From contig CAILCX010000092.1 in NCBI GenBank assembly GCA_903832775.1, positions 1 to 54,565 of the forward strand: a stretch of DNA of 54,565 nucleotides, given 5' to 3'. This stretch comes from an uncultured Methylobacter sp. Its GTDB lineage: Bacteria; Pseudomonadota; Gammaproteobacteria; Methylococcales; Methylomonadaceae. Position numbers and translations under genes: made by a program. Of the stretch, positions 44,270-52,902 are shown piece by piece; the stretch's first letter is position 1, and each line of letters begins with the position of its first letter. The notes beneath the pieces were generated by a model. The model did no database searches. It saw nothing but the letters and a program-made list of their open reading frames with translations, and had not been told where the DNA came from.

Positions 44270-44683
44270 AAGTTTATATTTTAATTATGTTTTGCAGCCT
44301 ATGTTCTTAAAATGAATAATATTGAAATTACTTCAAAACTATCAAATCGCATAAGATGTTCACTATACTGCAAAAATGGTAAACTCATTTAATCAATTAG
44401 TGTAAATCAAATGTCAGGAAATGGTTATTATATAACTTTCCATAGCGGCCAACCTCTATGATGCGAGAGGCAAATCGAAAAACATGGTCAGGCAATGCAA
44501 ATTACTTTATGTTAGTTTAAGTTTGCTGATCAACTTACACTTTGTCCGCACAACTATGCTGCAAGGCAATGAGCATTAATGGTGTTTATGCGTTATTTAT
44601 CTTTTATCCTTGAACCTGAATCAGGTTGTAACTGACTGTAAAAAATATCGCTAATTATCATATGCAGTAACACCATAAATACA
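44270..44683. promoter_or_regulatory. Divergent intergenic region with adjacent hairpins and a palindrome
   Basis: About 415 bases between diverging genes. Two hairpins stand side by side: 44417-44441 (GGAAA-TG-GTTAT / ATAAC-TTTCC) and 44453-44470 (CCTCT / AGAGG). A perfect odd palindrome AACCTGAATCAGGTT lies at 44613-44627, some 57-70 bases before the cytochrome gene start. It could be an operator, and the hairpins part of a leader or small RNA. No known riboswitch consensus fits. Confidence 0.35.
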
Positions 44684-45565
44684 TTGGGTTTCAAAACGAT
44701 GCTTGATAAGCCGACCGCTAGTCGTAGCCACCATAAAACATCTCAACTTTGCGCTGTACTGCTCTATTTCATGGGATTTGAAGCGTATGCTTCTTCATTA
44801 TCATTTGTTAATAATGGTTATCCCGTCAAAATGATAGCGACTGATGACCTGCTTCAAACCTACGAAGTAAAGACTTTGACCGTAAACAATCCGACTGATT
44901 CGACCATCAGGTCTTATCAGGGAGTTTCGTTAATTCTTCTGTTGAACGCCGTTTTTACTAGCCAATGGAAAAATAACGACGCTATTAAATTTACAGCATT
45001 GGATGGATACCAGTCTATTATTCCCAGTAGTGTTATCATCAAGCACAATGGCATAATTGCCCTAGGTGAAAATGATCAACGCCGATTTTCGTTACTGACC
45101 AGAAGTAATGCCGAAACTGTTGACCCGGGGCCATTCTTTTTAGTGTGGGAAAATATTCAAGATGTTTCGGTAAGAAATGAACATTGGCTCAGCTGGCCGT
45201 GGCAAATGACGACCATTGAACTAACCTCGTTCAAGCGTGAATATCCCCATTCAACGCCGCCCTCAGCTAGCACTGAAACTGTTAAAAAGGGATTTCTGGC
45301 CTTTCGACAACATTGTATTAAATGTCATACCATTAATGGCGATGGTGGAAATATCGGACCGGAACTCAATTATCCGGTTAGCATTACCGAATACTGGCAA
45401 TCTAAATGGCTAAGCAGATTTATCACCGATCCTCAAAGCGTTCGTGCGAATAGTAAAATGATCACATTTAATCGTGATATTGAAAATCGAGAGCAACTGG
45501 TAGCAGATATTATTGAATATTTAAAGGCGATGGCAAAAAGAAAACCCTTACCGGTTTCGCAATGA
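44684..45565 (+). CDS. Secreted c-type cytochrome fused to a molybdopterin-oxidoreductase-like N-domain
   Basis: A 293-residue protein; ATG 44699 is an alternative start. A signal peptide ends about AYA-SS (residue 37). Residues 45-185 (YEVKTLTVNNPTDSTIRSYQ; LDGYQSIIPSSVI; GPFFLVWEN) resemble the small sulfite-oxidase/Moco-like substrate domain often found before cytochromes, but the cofactor Cys is not apparent. Residues 200-290 are a monohaem cytochrome c with CIKCH (Cys211, Cys214, His215) and probable axial Met259. It likely works as a periplasmic electron carrier. Its stop overlaps the start of a dead gene by ATGA. Confidence 0.65.
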   Translation: MGFKTMLDKPTASRSHHKTSQLCAVLLYFMGFEAYASSLSFVNNGYPVKMIATDDLLQTYEVKTLTVNNPTDSTIRSYQGVSLILLLNAVFTSQWKNNDAIKFTALDGYQSIIPSSVIIKHNGIIALGENDQRRFSLLTRSNAETVDPGPFFLVWENIQDVSVRNEHWLSWPWQMTTIELTSFKREYPHSTPPSASTETVKKGFLAFRQHCIKCHTINGDGGNIGPELNYPVSITEYWQSKWLSRFITDPQSVRANSKMITFNRDIENREQLVADIIEYLKAMAKRKPLPVSQ

Positions 45566-45618
45566 AAACGGCCACCCTCGGACAAAGTGGACTAGATGTT
45601 AAGGCAATGCCCACTTAG
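45562..45618 (+). pseudogene. Aldo/keto reductase N-terminal remnant
   Basis: Eighteen codons, MKTATLGQSGLDVKAMPT, then TAG. The start matches the usual MKxRxLGxSGLxVSAxGLG opening of aldo/keto reductases. It overlaps the cytochrome stop as ATGA, so the two genes were once in one operon. The rest of the reductase is gone; downstream sequence to 45767 shows no gene. Confidence 0.5.
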
Positions 45619-45767
45619 AACCATACGCAGCATTTGTTCCAGACTGACTCCCACGCTCCAGCGCCACGATGCACAATAGCTAAACCACTTTCAAGTACTA
45701 GTTTTACACAACGCCAAAGCATGGAATCTATAAAAGGTTGATTTAAGATAGCTATCAATACAGCAGT

Positions 45768-46061
45768 CTAATTCCAGGGAGGTAAAGCGCCGGAGTAGGC
45801 AATAAAATCTTTATCCAGAGCATGCGTTTTGACGCCGGTAGCAGAAGTTTTCTTGGCTGATGAACTGGCTTTAGACAATGGAAGCACTTTTCCTGGCGAT
45901 GTTGCCGTACCCGATTCCCTTTGCCAGCGAGCAAAGAGTGTAATGTCCTTATCCGCAGACACATACCATTTCTTCGGGATTGCATCCCACCTCGCACCCA
46001 GAGCTTTTGCCTCATCCTTTTGTGCAAAAGGTACATTCAGATAAATTTTAGGTTCTGCCAT
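45768..46061 (-). CDS. DUF5710-domain protein
   Basis: A 97-residue protein. Residues 4-50 (KIYLNVPFAQKDEAKALGAR, then WDAIPKKWYVSADKD) are the DUF5710 module, often found at the ends of primases or mobile-element proteins. Here it stands alone with a Ser/Ala/Lys-rich linker and a short aromatic tail (LPPWN). No function can be assigned. It lies in an AT-rich, gene-poor stretch. Confidence 0.7.
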   Translation of the reverse strand: MAEPKIYLNVPFAQKDEAKALGARWDAIPKKWYVSADKDITLFARWQRESGTATSPGKVLPLSKASSSAKKTSATGVKTHALDKDFIAYSGALPPWN

Positions 46062-46801
46062 TTTATTTAAGGTGGTGTGAGCTGGAATGAATTAATCGCC
46101 TTATTATAAGTCATTGCTTACGCAGCAGAGTTAGATAATTACAGACGGAAAATTAATGCTCCTAATGTGCTAAAGTAATAGCTATTAAAGTTCGACCGTC
46201 ATTCAGCGCCACCTATTTCCCAAAATAATAAGGACATTTTCATCAATTATATTACTCCGGCCATTATTACCCGAGGCTAGGATTTGCATAGCCAAAGTCT
46301 GGAAGTTTAAATCTGGTTTTCTGTGACGCAGATAAAATTAAATATTGATCTTTTTAGCCATTAGGACCATAAGAATATTTAATTTACTTCATTGAATAGC
46401 TGGAACTTATCTATCATTTAAGCTGAGTAACCTATTTTAGCCTAAGCATTATCCTGTGATTTATTTCTTTGATGATCAACAATAACAGTAGAATCCTAGC
46501 CGTATTTTGTTGAATGCCAGTACGACCTTTTGGAGCACTTGTCCGATTTAGTGTAACCACTTCATATTACCAAGTCCACACTTAGCATTACGATCTACTC
46601 TAGAACAAAATAATCCCAGTTATGCACACGGCCCAATGAGTTTTGGCTCGATTAAGACGGATATCTTATTTTTAATGCGCTCTATTTTATAACCAATAAT
46701 AACATACGAAATGAGGATATGGGGGGGAGGGGCGGTAGATATATTTTGCCTGATTCAGGGGGCTTTTGATGGTTTACACTTTACATAAATCTAAATTTCA
46801 C
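46062..46801. other. Gene-free AT-rich stretch with G-rich tract
   Basis: About 740 bases without a credible gene in either direction. The only clear feature is a purine tract at 46721-46735 (GGGGGGGAGGGGCGG) beyond the 3-prime end of the 5-prime-nucleotidase gene. I see no tRNA, sRNA consensus or insertion-sequence ends; it may be decayed coding sequence. Confidence 0.5.
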
Positions 46802-47719
46802 TTAGTCATTTTGATTCACAATGCCATGCGGGACATGGGCTGCGGTGACATGCTGGGCGGCTGATTCACAATGCCCTTTTTGATCATCAAAAAATATATC
46901 AGCACCAAAAGCCTTTAAAAATGCACCCTTGTCTATGCCGCCCAAAAAAAGCGCTTCATCAATACGAATTCCCCAGGCTCTTAAGGTTCTGACAACCCGT
47001 TCATGGGCTGGCGCTGCCCTGGCGGTGACCAACGCAGTTCTTATCGGAGACGATTTAGAGTCGAACTGGTTTTGGATATAGTGCAGCGCGCTCAAAAAAT
47101 CTTTGAACGGACCGCCCGGTAAAGGCTTTTTGGCTTCGTGACGCTCATTTTCAGTAAAAACTGCCAGCCCGCGCTGCTGAAAAATCCGCTCCGATTCATC
47201 AGAAAATAATACCGAATCACCATCAAAAGCAATGCGCAACTGCTCGGAATGATGCATCATCGAAGGCCCGCAAAGAATGGTCGCGGCCGCAAAACCGGCA
47301 CACAAGGCTTTGGCGACATCCTCCGCATTGGTTGATAAAAACAAATGCACGCCAAAAGCCGGTATATACCCATAAGGCGATACACCACTGGTAAACGCGG
47401 CTCTTATTATGTTTAACTGGTAATGGGCTATTGAATTAAAAATTCGTAAACCGGTATCGGCGCTATTTTGTGACAACAGGATGATTTCAACCAAGGGATC
47501 ATCGGGGCAACTGTCATTTAAGCTTAAAAACTTTTTAACCAGGGCAAAACCAAAGCCGGGTTGCAAAATTTCATCTTCATGCTCTACTTGATGGTGGCAG
47601 AAAGCTTCTTTGCCTTCCTTTTCAAATATCTCATGTGATTCATCCAGATTAAACAGTGCTCTGGAAGAAACCGCTACAACCAGTTTTTTATCTCTCACAA
47701 CTGGAGTCCTAGTTGTCAC
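46802..47719 (-). CDS. 5-prime-nucleotidase, NT5C1-like
   Basis: A 305-residue protein resembling the cytosolic 5-prime-nucleotidase 1 family, which dephosphorylates nucleoside monophosphates. Recognisable stretches: KKLVVAVSSRALFNLDESHE with the nucleophile-region Asp, ILLSQNSADTGLRIFNSI, LRIAFDGDSVLFSDESERIF and ALFLGGIDKGAFLKAFGADI followed by FFDDQ. Its start lies inside the last codons of the SPOR-protein gene (11-base overlap), so the two are co-translated. No signal peptide. Confidence 0.8.
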   Translation of the reverse strand: MTTRTPVVRDKKLVVAVSSRALFNLDESHEIFEKEGKEAFCHHQVEHEDEILQPGFGFALVKKFLSLNDSCPDDPLVEIILLSQNSADTGLRIFNSIAHYQLNIIRAAFTSGVSPYGYIPAFGVHLFLSTNAEDVAKALCAGFAAATILCGPSMMHHSEQLRIAFDGDSVLFSDESERIFQQRGLAVFTENERHEAKKPLPGGPFKDFLSALHYIQNQFDSKSSPIRTALVTARAAPAHERVVRTLRAWGIRIDEALFLGGIDKGAFLKAFGADIFFDDQKGHCESAAQHVTAAHVPHGIVNQND

Positions 47720-50231
47720 TCACCCAAACAGAATCCAGATTTAAGACCTTTTTGATCTTATCTTTACTTGCGGTTGCTTCAGCCTTGTTTTTAAAACCTC
47801 CGACACGAAGCCGATAAAGAACAGAATTATTGCTGGTAACAGGTATAACCTCGGCATAAACACCTTGTCGAGCAAATTCAGCCGCTTTGCTTTTGGCAAA
47901 CCATTCCTGTTTAAAAGCCACCAAATTGACCCCCCATTTTTCGGGAACTTGAACTTGTTGTTTTTTTAGTTTTTCGGATTCCTGTTTTAACGTTGAACTT
48001 ACAGCAGGAACAGGTTTAGCTGGTGCCACTTCAGCCTCGACTTTTACTTTTGCCGGTGTAGGTGTCGGTTCAATTTTGGTCGTTGCTTTTTCAGTTTTTA
48101 CTTCTATTTTGGCAGATGCTATTTCAGGCTTAACCTCTGCTTTAGCAGTAGCTACAGGCTTGACTTTTTCCTTAGCGGTAAGTTGCTCTTTTACAGTCTC
48201 TTTTTTGGACAAAACTGGTTCAGCAGCGGGCGTTTCCTTATCAGTCGCATGAGCAACCTCAACCTTATTCAGCGCACTATTTTTGGCAGGCGCCAATTCT
48301 GCAGGCTCTATAGCGACTTCTGGTTTGTGTGTTTCCAAAACAATGGGCTGTAATGATACATTATCCAGCGCATCGCCCATTTTTGTTTCTAACGATGCTA
48401 GCGCTTTGCTTACCATGTTCTGTTTCACTACCAGATCAGCCGCCTTGTTATCAATAAAATCAACAGGAAGCTGAGGGCTTCCTTTAAGCTCTGTAATAAA
48501 ACCATAAACCTGCTGATTTAATTGCACAACAGAACTAACCATTGCGTTCACTTCCTTGTCCGCATTATCTTGAGCCATTTTAACCAGACCGGCCTCAAGC
48601 GCAGTAACCGTTTCTGTTAATTGCGTAACCTCTTTTTTTGCGTTGTAAGCCATCACTCCCAAACCAACTGCCGTGCTTATGGCAACAACCCCAAAGCCAA
48701 GTGCAACGTAAACCAGTTTCTTGGTTTTTTTAACAGCGGCATTTGCTTCTTCCAACTGTTTTTTAAAGTCTTCCTGCCCAGTCTCATAAGGATCAGATTT
48801 TTCGTTTTTAGTGAGTTCTTCAAATTTCTCAGTAATTAAGGCATTTTCAGGCACAGGTACAGACGCAGGTTGAAAAACCTCATCAGCAAAGCTAGGAGAA
48901 TCAAAAAGAACATCCTGCTGAGTATCTTCCTGATCCAGAAAGTCGGTGTCAGCAAAGCTAACGTCTATCTGATCCTGATTTATTCCGGCATCATCCTCAG
49001 GACTATCAAAACCATCTGAAATATCAAAATCAGGCAAAAGAAAGTCATCTCCCTGCTTATCCTGAGTGGATATTTTTTCAGCCTCGGCTAGCTGATTTTC
49101 TATCTGCTTTGAAAAATCATCGCTAACTTCATTCAACTTAAAAAAATCTTCAACTTCATTAAAGCTCTCATCACTACTCAAATTATCGTTTAGTTGAGTC
49201 GTTTCTGAAAAAACATTTCCCTCATCACCAAACAGCTTATCCATGGCTGCTTCATCCTCAGATAACGAGTCAATCGATTCCGATTTTATACTGCTTAGGT
49301 CTTCAAGCTCCTGGCCCATATCTTCTCCCCTAAAATCATCGCCAAGAACAGAACCTTCCTCATTAAAAGATTCAGCCAAATCAGCAACAAATAAAGCGTC
49401 AATATTCTCCTCAGTAGCATCAACCGTCTGTTGAATCTCTTCTACTGTGTCCTGAACAACTATTTCCTGCTCAGTAAAATCACTAAAGTCCGTAAATTGA
49501 TCAAATTCTTGCTCCGTATCGACCATTTCTTTCTCTAAGGGTAAATTGAAACCGGTAACAGACATAGTCGATGTTTCAACGGGTTCATCTTCGATCATAT
49601 CCGATAAGTCAAAATCATTGGCTAGCCCAAAATACTCATCAATTTCATCCGCCACAACCACTTCTGTAACCGTTTCTTCTGGGGCTGTTTCTTCTGGGGC
49701 TTGCGAAACAAATTCCGATCCAGCAAAGTCACTAAAATCGCTTAGTCCATCCTCAGCAGCAACCGCAGCTAAAGAATCAGGCAATGCAGAATCTGATAAG
49801 CTACTCTGCTCGTCTTCAATCATATCCGATTCGTTAAAGTCATTTCCCAGACCTAAGAAATCATCAAGTTCATCTTCTTCGAAAGCCAGTGCTCCCTCAG
49901 CAGCACTATCCGGTAATAGTTCAGTCTGTCTGGACTCAATCAACCCAGAAAAACCATCACTCTCCACGTCTGTAATCGGCTGTTTAGGAATATAATCATC
50001 ACCAAAACCATCAAAACCTGAAAGATCAGGCTGGCTGTTTTCTATGTCATTTTCCAAATACTGATCGCCATCAAAACCGGCATTTTTTAGCAAGCGATCA
50101 ATAGCATCCTCTTCTTCCTCAAGTTCTTCCACCGACGGAAGTTGAAATTGAACTTCATTCAGCATTGCATCCAGATCAGCATCAAGCTTATCGCGTTCTT
50201 CTTTAGATTTTTTGTCCATGGAATCAGTCAT
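47709..50231 (-). CDS. Acidic SPOR-domain membrane protein
   Basis: An 840-residue protein. Residues 1-500 are very acidic and probably disordered, with repeated motifs such as DDFLGLGNDFNESDMIEDEQ and EYFGLANDFDLSDMIEDEP and many DFSDF-type units. A single membrane helix (LVYVALGFGVVAISTAVGLG) sits near residue 510, then a coiled coil, a Lys/Ala/Glu/Pro-rich linker (about 640-755), and a C-terminal SPOR domain (WGVNLVAFKQEWFAKSKAAE ... LYRLRVGGFKNKAEA). SPOR domains bind denuded glycans at the division septum. Topology: acidic part in the cytoplasm, SPOR in the periplasm. Confidence 0.75.
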   Translation of the reverse strand: MTDSMDKKSKEERDKLDADLDAMLNEVQFQLPSVEELEEEEDAIDRLLKNAGFDGDQYLENDIENSQPDLSGFDGFGDDYIPKQPITDVESDGFSGLIESRQTELLPDSAAEGALAFEEDELDDFLGLGNDFNESDMIEDEQSSLSDSALPDSLAAVAAEDGLSDFSDFAGSEFVSQAPEETAPEETVTEVVVADEIDEYFGLANDFDLSDMIEDEPVETSTMSVTGFNLPLEKEMVDTEQEFDQFTDFSDFTEQEIVVQDTVEEIQQTVDATEENIDALFVADLAESFNEEGSVLGDDFRGEDMGQELEDLSSIKSESIDSLSEDEAAMDKLFGDEGNVFSETTQLNDNLSSDESFNEVEDFFKLNEVSDDFSKQIENQLAEAEKISTQDKQGDDFLLPDFDISDGFDSPEDDAGINQDQIDVSFADTDFLDQEDTQQDVLFDSPSFADEVFQPASVPVPENALITEKFEELTKNEKSDPYETGQEDFKKQLEEANAAVKKTKKLVYVALGFGVVAISTAVGLGVMAYNAKKEVTQLTETVTALEAGLVKMAQDNADKEVNAMVSSVVQLNQQVYGFITELKGSPQLPVDFIDNKAADLVVKQNMVSKALASLETKMGDALDNVSLQPIVLETHKPEVAIEPAELAPAKNSALNKVEVAHATDKETPAAEPVLSKKETVKEQLTAKEKVKPVATAKAEVKPEIASAKIEVKTEKATTKIEPTPTPAKVKVEAEVAPAKPVPAVSSTLKQESEKLKKQQVQVPEKWGVNLVAFKQEWFAKSKAAEFARQGVYAEVIPVTSNNSVLYRLRVGGFKNKAEATASKDKIKKVLNLDSVWVSDN

Positions 50232-50396
50232 ATTCAGGTTCAGTAATGAGTAGTAAAATAATTACACTGGTAAATATAGCATCCAGAGCTTATCGTTAAT
50301 AACAATCTTCAATCATTCTAGTACCAAATATACTTAATGTTCATAAAGTTTCAGTCATTTGATGATAAACTTTAAAAAAAACTTCTAAGAGTCAAA

Positions 50397-50921
50397 ATGC
50401 AACTAGCAATTACCGCCTTAGGCAACCATCAAATTAAATTTATTGCTGAACTATTACCGGCTGTTCGCGATTGTAAATGTAATATTTTGGAAATAAGATG
50501 TTCCCGTCTCGCCCAGTCTACTGCGGCCTACCTGCTTATTTCCGGAAACTGGAATCAGATTGCCAAATTTGAAACCACTTTGGACATCATTCAGCGACGA
50601 CTGGACATTAAAATTCAAACACTAAGGCCGGAACAAAAAGAAAAACCCAAAGAATGCATCCCTTACTCGCTGGAAACCATATCTCTGGATCATGACAATA
50701 TTACAGAATCTATTACGTCTTTTTTATTTGATCGGGAAATAGATATTGAGGAAATAACCGGTAGCTGCTATCAGGCTCCTTATATTCAAACCTCTGTTTT
50801 CTCGACTAAATTTGTAATTTTAATTCCACCTGATGTACATCTTTTATCTCTACGCGAAGAATTTATGGATTTTTGCGACCATTTAAACGTAGATGCCATT
50901 CTTGAACCTATTAAACGGTAA
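50397..50921 (+). CDS. gcvR: GcvR-like ACT-domain regulator
   Basis: A 174-residue protein with two ACT-like domains. The first runs about residues 1-80 (ALGNHQIKFIAELLPAVRDC KCNILEI, split here), the second about 90-174 (LDHDNITESITSFLFDREID; FVILIPPDVHLLSLREEFMD). In enteric bacteria GcvR represses the glycine cleavage operon through GcvA. Conserved position before bcp supports the call. Start at ATG 50397; weak ribosome site. Confidence 0.65.
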   Translation: MQLAITALGNHQIKFIAELLPAVRDCKCNILEIRCSRLAQSTAAYLLISGNWNQIAKFETTLDIIQRRLDIKIQTLRPEQKEKPKECIPYSLETISLDHDNITESITSFLFDREIDIEEITGSCYQAPYIQTSVFSTKFVILIPPDVHLLSLREEFMDFCDHLNVDAILEPIKR

Positions 50922-50928
50922 ATTTATC

Positions 50929-51399
50929 ATGTTAACTACCAATAATCCTGTGCCTGATTTTGAGGCTTTGTCTACCGGCGATAAAGCGGTAAAACTCAGT
51001 GACTATCAAGGGAAATACCTGCTCGTTTATTTTTACCCAAAAGACAATACTCCCGGTTGTACGCAAGAGGGTCAGGCATTTCGCGATAATATCGATAAAT
51101 TTACTGAACTAAACACCGTCATAGTCGGAGTTTCTCGTGATACTGTGCGCGTACACGAAGGCTTCAAATGCAAACAGGAATTCCCCTTCGATCTACTTTC
51201 AGACGCGGATGAAAAACTGTGCGAATTGTTTGACGTTATTAAAATGAAAAACATGTACGGCAAACAGGTTCGAGGGATTGAGCGCAGTACTTTTCTGATT
51301 AATCCTGAAGGCTTACTGACCCAAGAATGGCGCAAAGTTAAGGTCAAAGGCCATTGTGAAGAAGTTTTACAGGTCCTGGATAAACTTATCCATCAATAA
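50929..51399 (+). CDS. bcp: Thioredoxin-dependent peroxiredoxin, Bcp/PrxQ type
   Basis: A 156-residue protein from ATG 50929 (MLTTNNPVPDF); an in-frame ATG 36 bases upstream falls inside gcvR. The peroxidatic Cys is in YPKDNTPGCTQEGQAFRDN. The resolving Cys five residues later, present in E. coli Bcp, is absent here (Gln-Ala-Phe region), so this is the one-Cys variant or uses a distant Cys. It reduces H2O2 and organic peroxides. Confidence 0.88.
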   Translation: MLTTNNPVPDFEALSTGDKAVKLSDYQGKYLLVYFYPKDNTPGCTQEGQAFRDNIDKFTELNTVIVGVSRDTVRVHEGFKCKQEFPFDLLSDADEKLCELFDVIKMKNMYGKQVRGIERSTFLINPEGLLTQEWRKVKVKGHCEEVLQVLDKLIHQ

Positions 51400-51401
51400 A
51401 T

Positions 51402-52817
51402 ATGAATATACAAACCGCTCCAGATAAAAAACTGTTTGTATTAGATACCAATGTACTGATGCACGATCCGGCATCAATCTTTCGATTCAAGGAACACGAT
51501 CTTTTTATACCCATGATTGTTCTTGAAGAACTTGATCATGCTAAAAAAGGTCTAACCGAACTGGCCCGCAATGTCAGACAAGTCAGTCGTTTTTTGGATG
51601 AATTAATCCGCGACGCCAACCAGCAAGCGATTAATGATGGCATTTCGCTGTCAAACATCAAGCACGGACCCAAACTTGATTCTGTGGAATGCGGCCGTTT
51701 ATATTTTCAAACCAGCGCCATGACGGCGCTACTCCCTGAAAGTATGCCCGGTAGTCTTGCCGACAACTCCATCCTTAGCATCGTTTTGGCTCTCACAAAA
51801 GAATTGCCCGATATCAGAATTATCCTGGTATCAAAAGACATTAACATGCGTATCAAGGCTGCAACCCTTGAATTGTCTGCCGAAGACTATCATAACGACC
51901 AGACATTGGATGATATCGACCTGCTTTACAGCGGTTCAATGGCGCTGGAAGATGATTTCTGGACTGTTCATGGCAACAAAATGGAATCCTGGCAGGAGAA
52001 AGACCGCACTTTTTATAAACTGGAAGATCCTTTAGTCGCCGAATGGTATCCGAACCAGTATTTATACCTTGAAGACGACTCCAATTTTGAAGCCATTGTC
52101 AGATCCTGCGAAGGACAGGTTGCAGTGTTGGAACTTGCCAAAGATTATCGGACAAAAAACAACAATACCTGGGGGATATCCGCAAGAAACCGAGAGCAGA
52201 ACTTTGCTCTCAATGTGTTGCTAGATCCCAATATTGATTTCGTTACCATTTTAGGTACAGCTGGAACAGGTAAAACCCTGCTTGCCTTGGCCGCTGGATT
52301 GACCTTAACGCTGGAAAAAAAGGCATATCAGGAAATCATCATGACCCGGGAAACTGTTCCCGTTGGCGAAGATATAGGATTTTTGCCGGGTACCGAAGAA
52401 GAAAAGATGGCACCGTGGATGGGCGCTTTAATCGATAATCTTGAATTGCTTGGCAAGAATGCAGAACACGGTGAATGGGAGCAAAGCGCCACCCACAACA
52501 TTATTATGAATCGGGTAAAAATCAGATCACTTAACTTTATGCGCGGCAGGACCTTCCTCAATCGCTATCTGATTATCGATGAAGCCCAAAATCTGACTTC
52601 AAAACAGATGAAAACCCTGATAACTCGTGCTGGCCCTAAAACCAAAATCATCTGTATCGGCAATCTGTCACAAATAGACACACCTTATTTAACGGCGACG
52701 ACTTCAGGGTTGACCTATGTTGTAGACCGTTTTAAAAACTGGCCTCATGGTGCGCATATCACCTTGCAACGCGGTGAACGTTCACGTTTAGCTGATTTCG
52801 CTTCGGATATTTTGTAG
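51402..52817 (+). CDS. PhoH-family ATPase with N-terminal PIN domain
   Basis: A 471-residue protein. Residues 8-150 form a PIN nuclease-like domain (KLFVLDTNVLMHDPASIFRF; VLEELDHAKKGL; DNSILSIVL with acidic residues). Residues 245-465 are the PhoH/RNA helicase-like ATPase: Walker A GTAGTGKTLLALAAG, TRETVPVGEDIGFLPGTEEE and Walker B RYLIIDEAQNLTSKQMKT. The PIN-PhoH fusion (YlaK-type) is linked to RNA processing. The start is two bases after the bcp stop. Confidence 0.88.
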   Translation: MNIQTAPDKKLFVLDTNVLMHDPASIFRFKEHDLFIPMIVLEELDHAKKGLTELARNVRQVSRFLDELIRDANQQAINDGISLSNIKHGPKLDSVECGRLYFQTSAMTALLPESMPGSLADNSILSIVLALTKELPDIRIILVSKDINMRIKAATLELSAEDYHNDQTLDDIDLLYSGSMALEDDFWTVHGNKMESWQEKDRTFYKLEDPLVAEWYPNQYLYLEDDSNFEAIVRSCEGQVAVLELAKDYRTKNNNTWGISARNREQNFALNVLLDPNIDFVTILGTAGTGKTLLALAAGLTLTLEKKAYQEIIMTRETVPVGEDIGFLPGTEEEKMAPWMGALIDNLELLGKNAEHGEWEQSATHNIIMNRVKIRSLNFMRGRTFLNRYLIIDEAQNLTSKQMKTLITRAGPKTKIICIGNLSQIDTPYLTATTSGLTYVVDRFKNWPHGAHITLQRGERSRLADFASDIL

Positions 52818-52902
52818 TTGTTGGCTCAACCCAAATTAACTCAAGGTTATTGTTATTAAATGTGAAAACGACAATTGCCGCTTCCACATTAAAGATCATA
52901 TC

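Noticed and set aside
44590-44680. TPP-type riboswitch suggested by an AACCTGA-like element
   Set aside because: The rest of the thi-box consensus is missing and the downstream gene has no thiamin link; it is only a palindrome.
46721-46735. G-quadruplex or regulatory G tract
   Set aside because: Only three uneven G runs in an otherwise gene-free region; a real four-run quadruplex is not clear.
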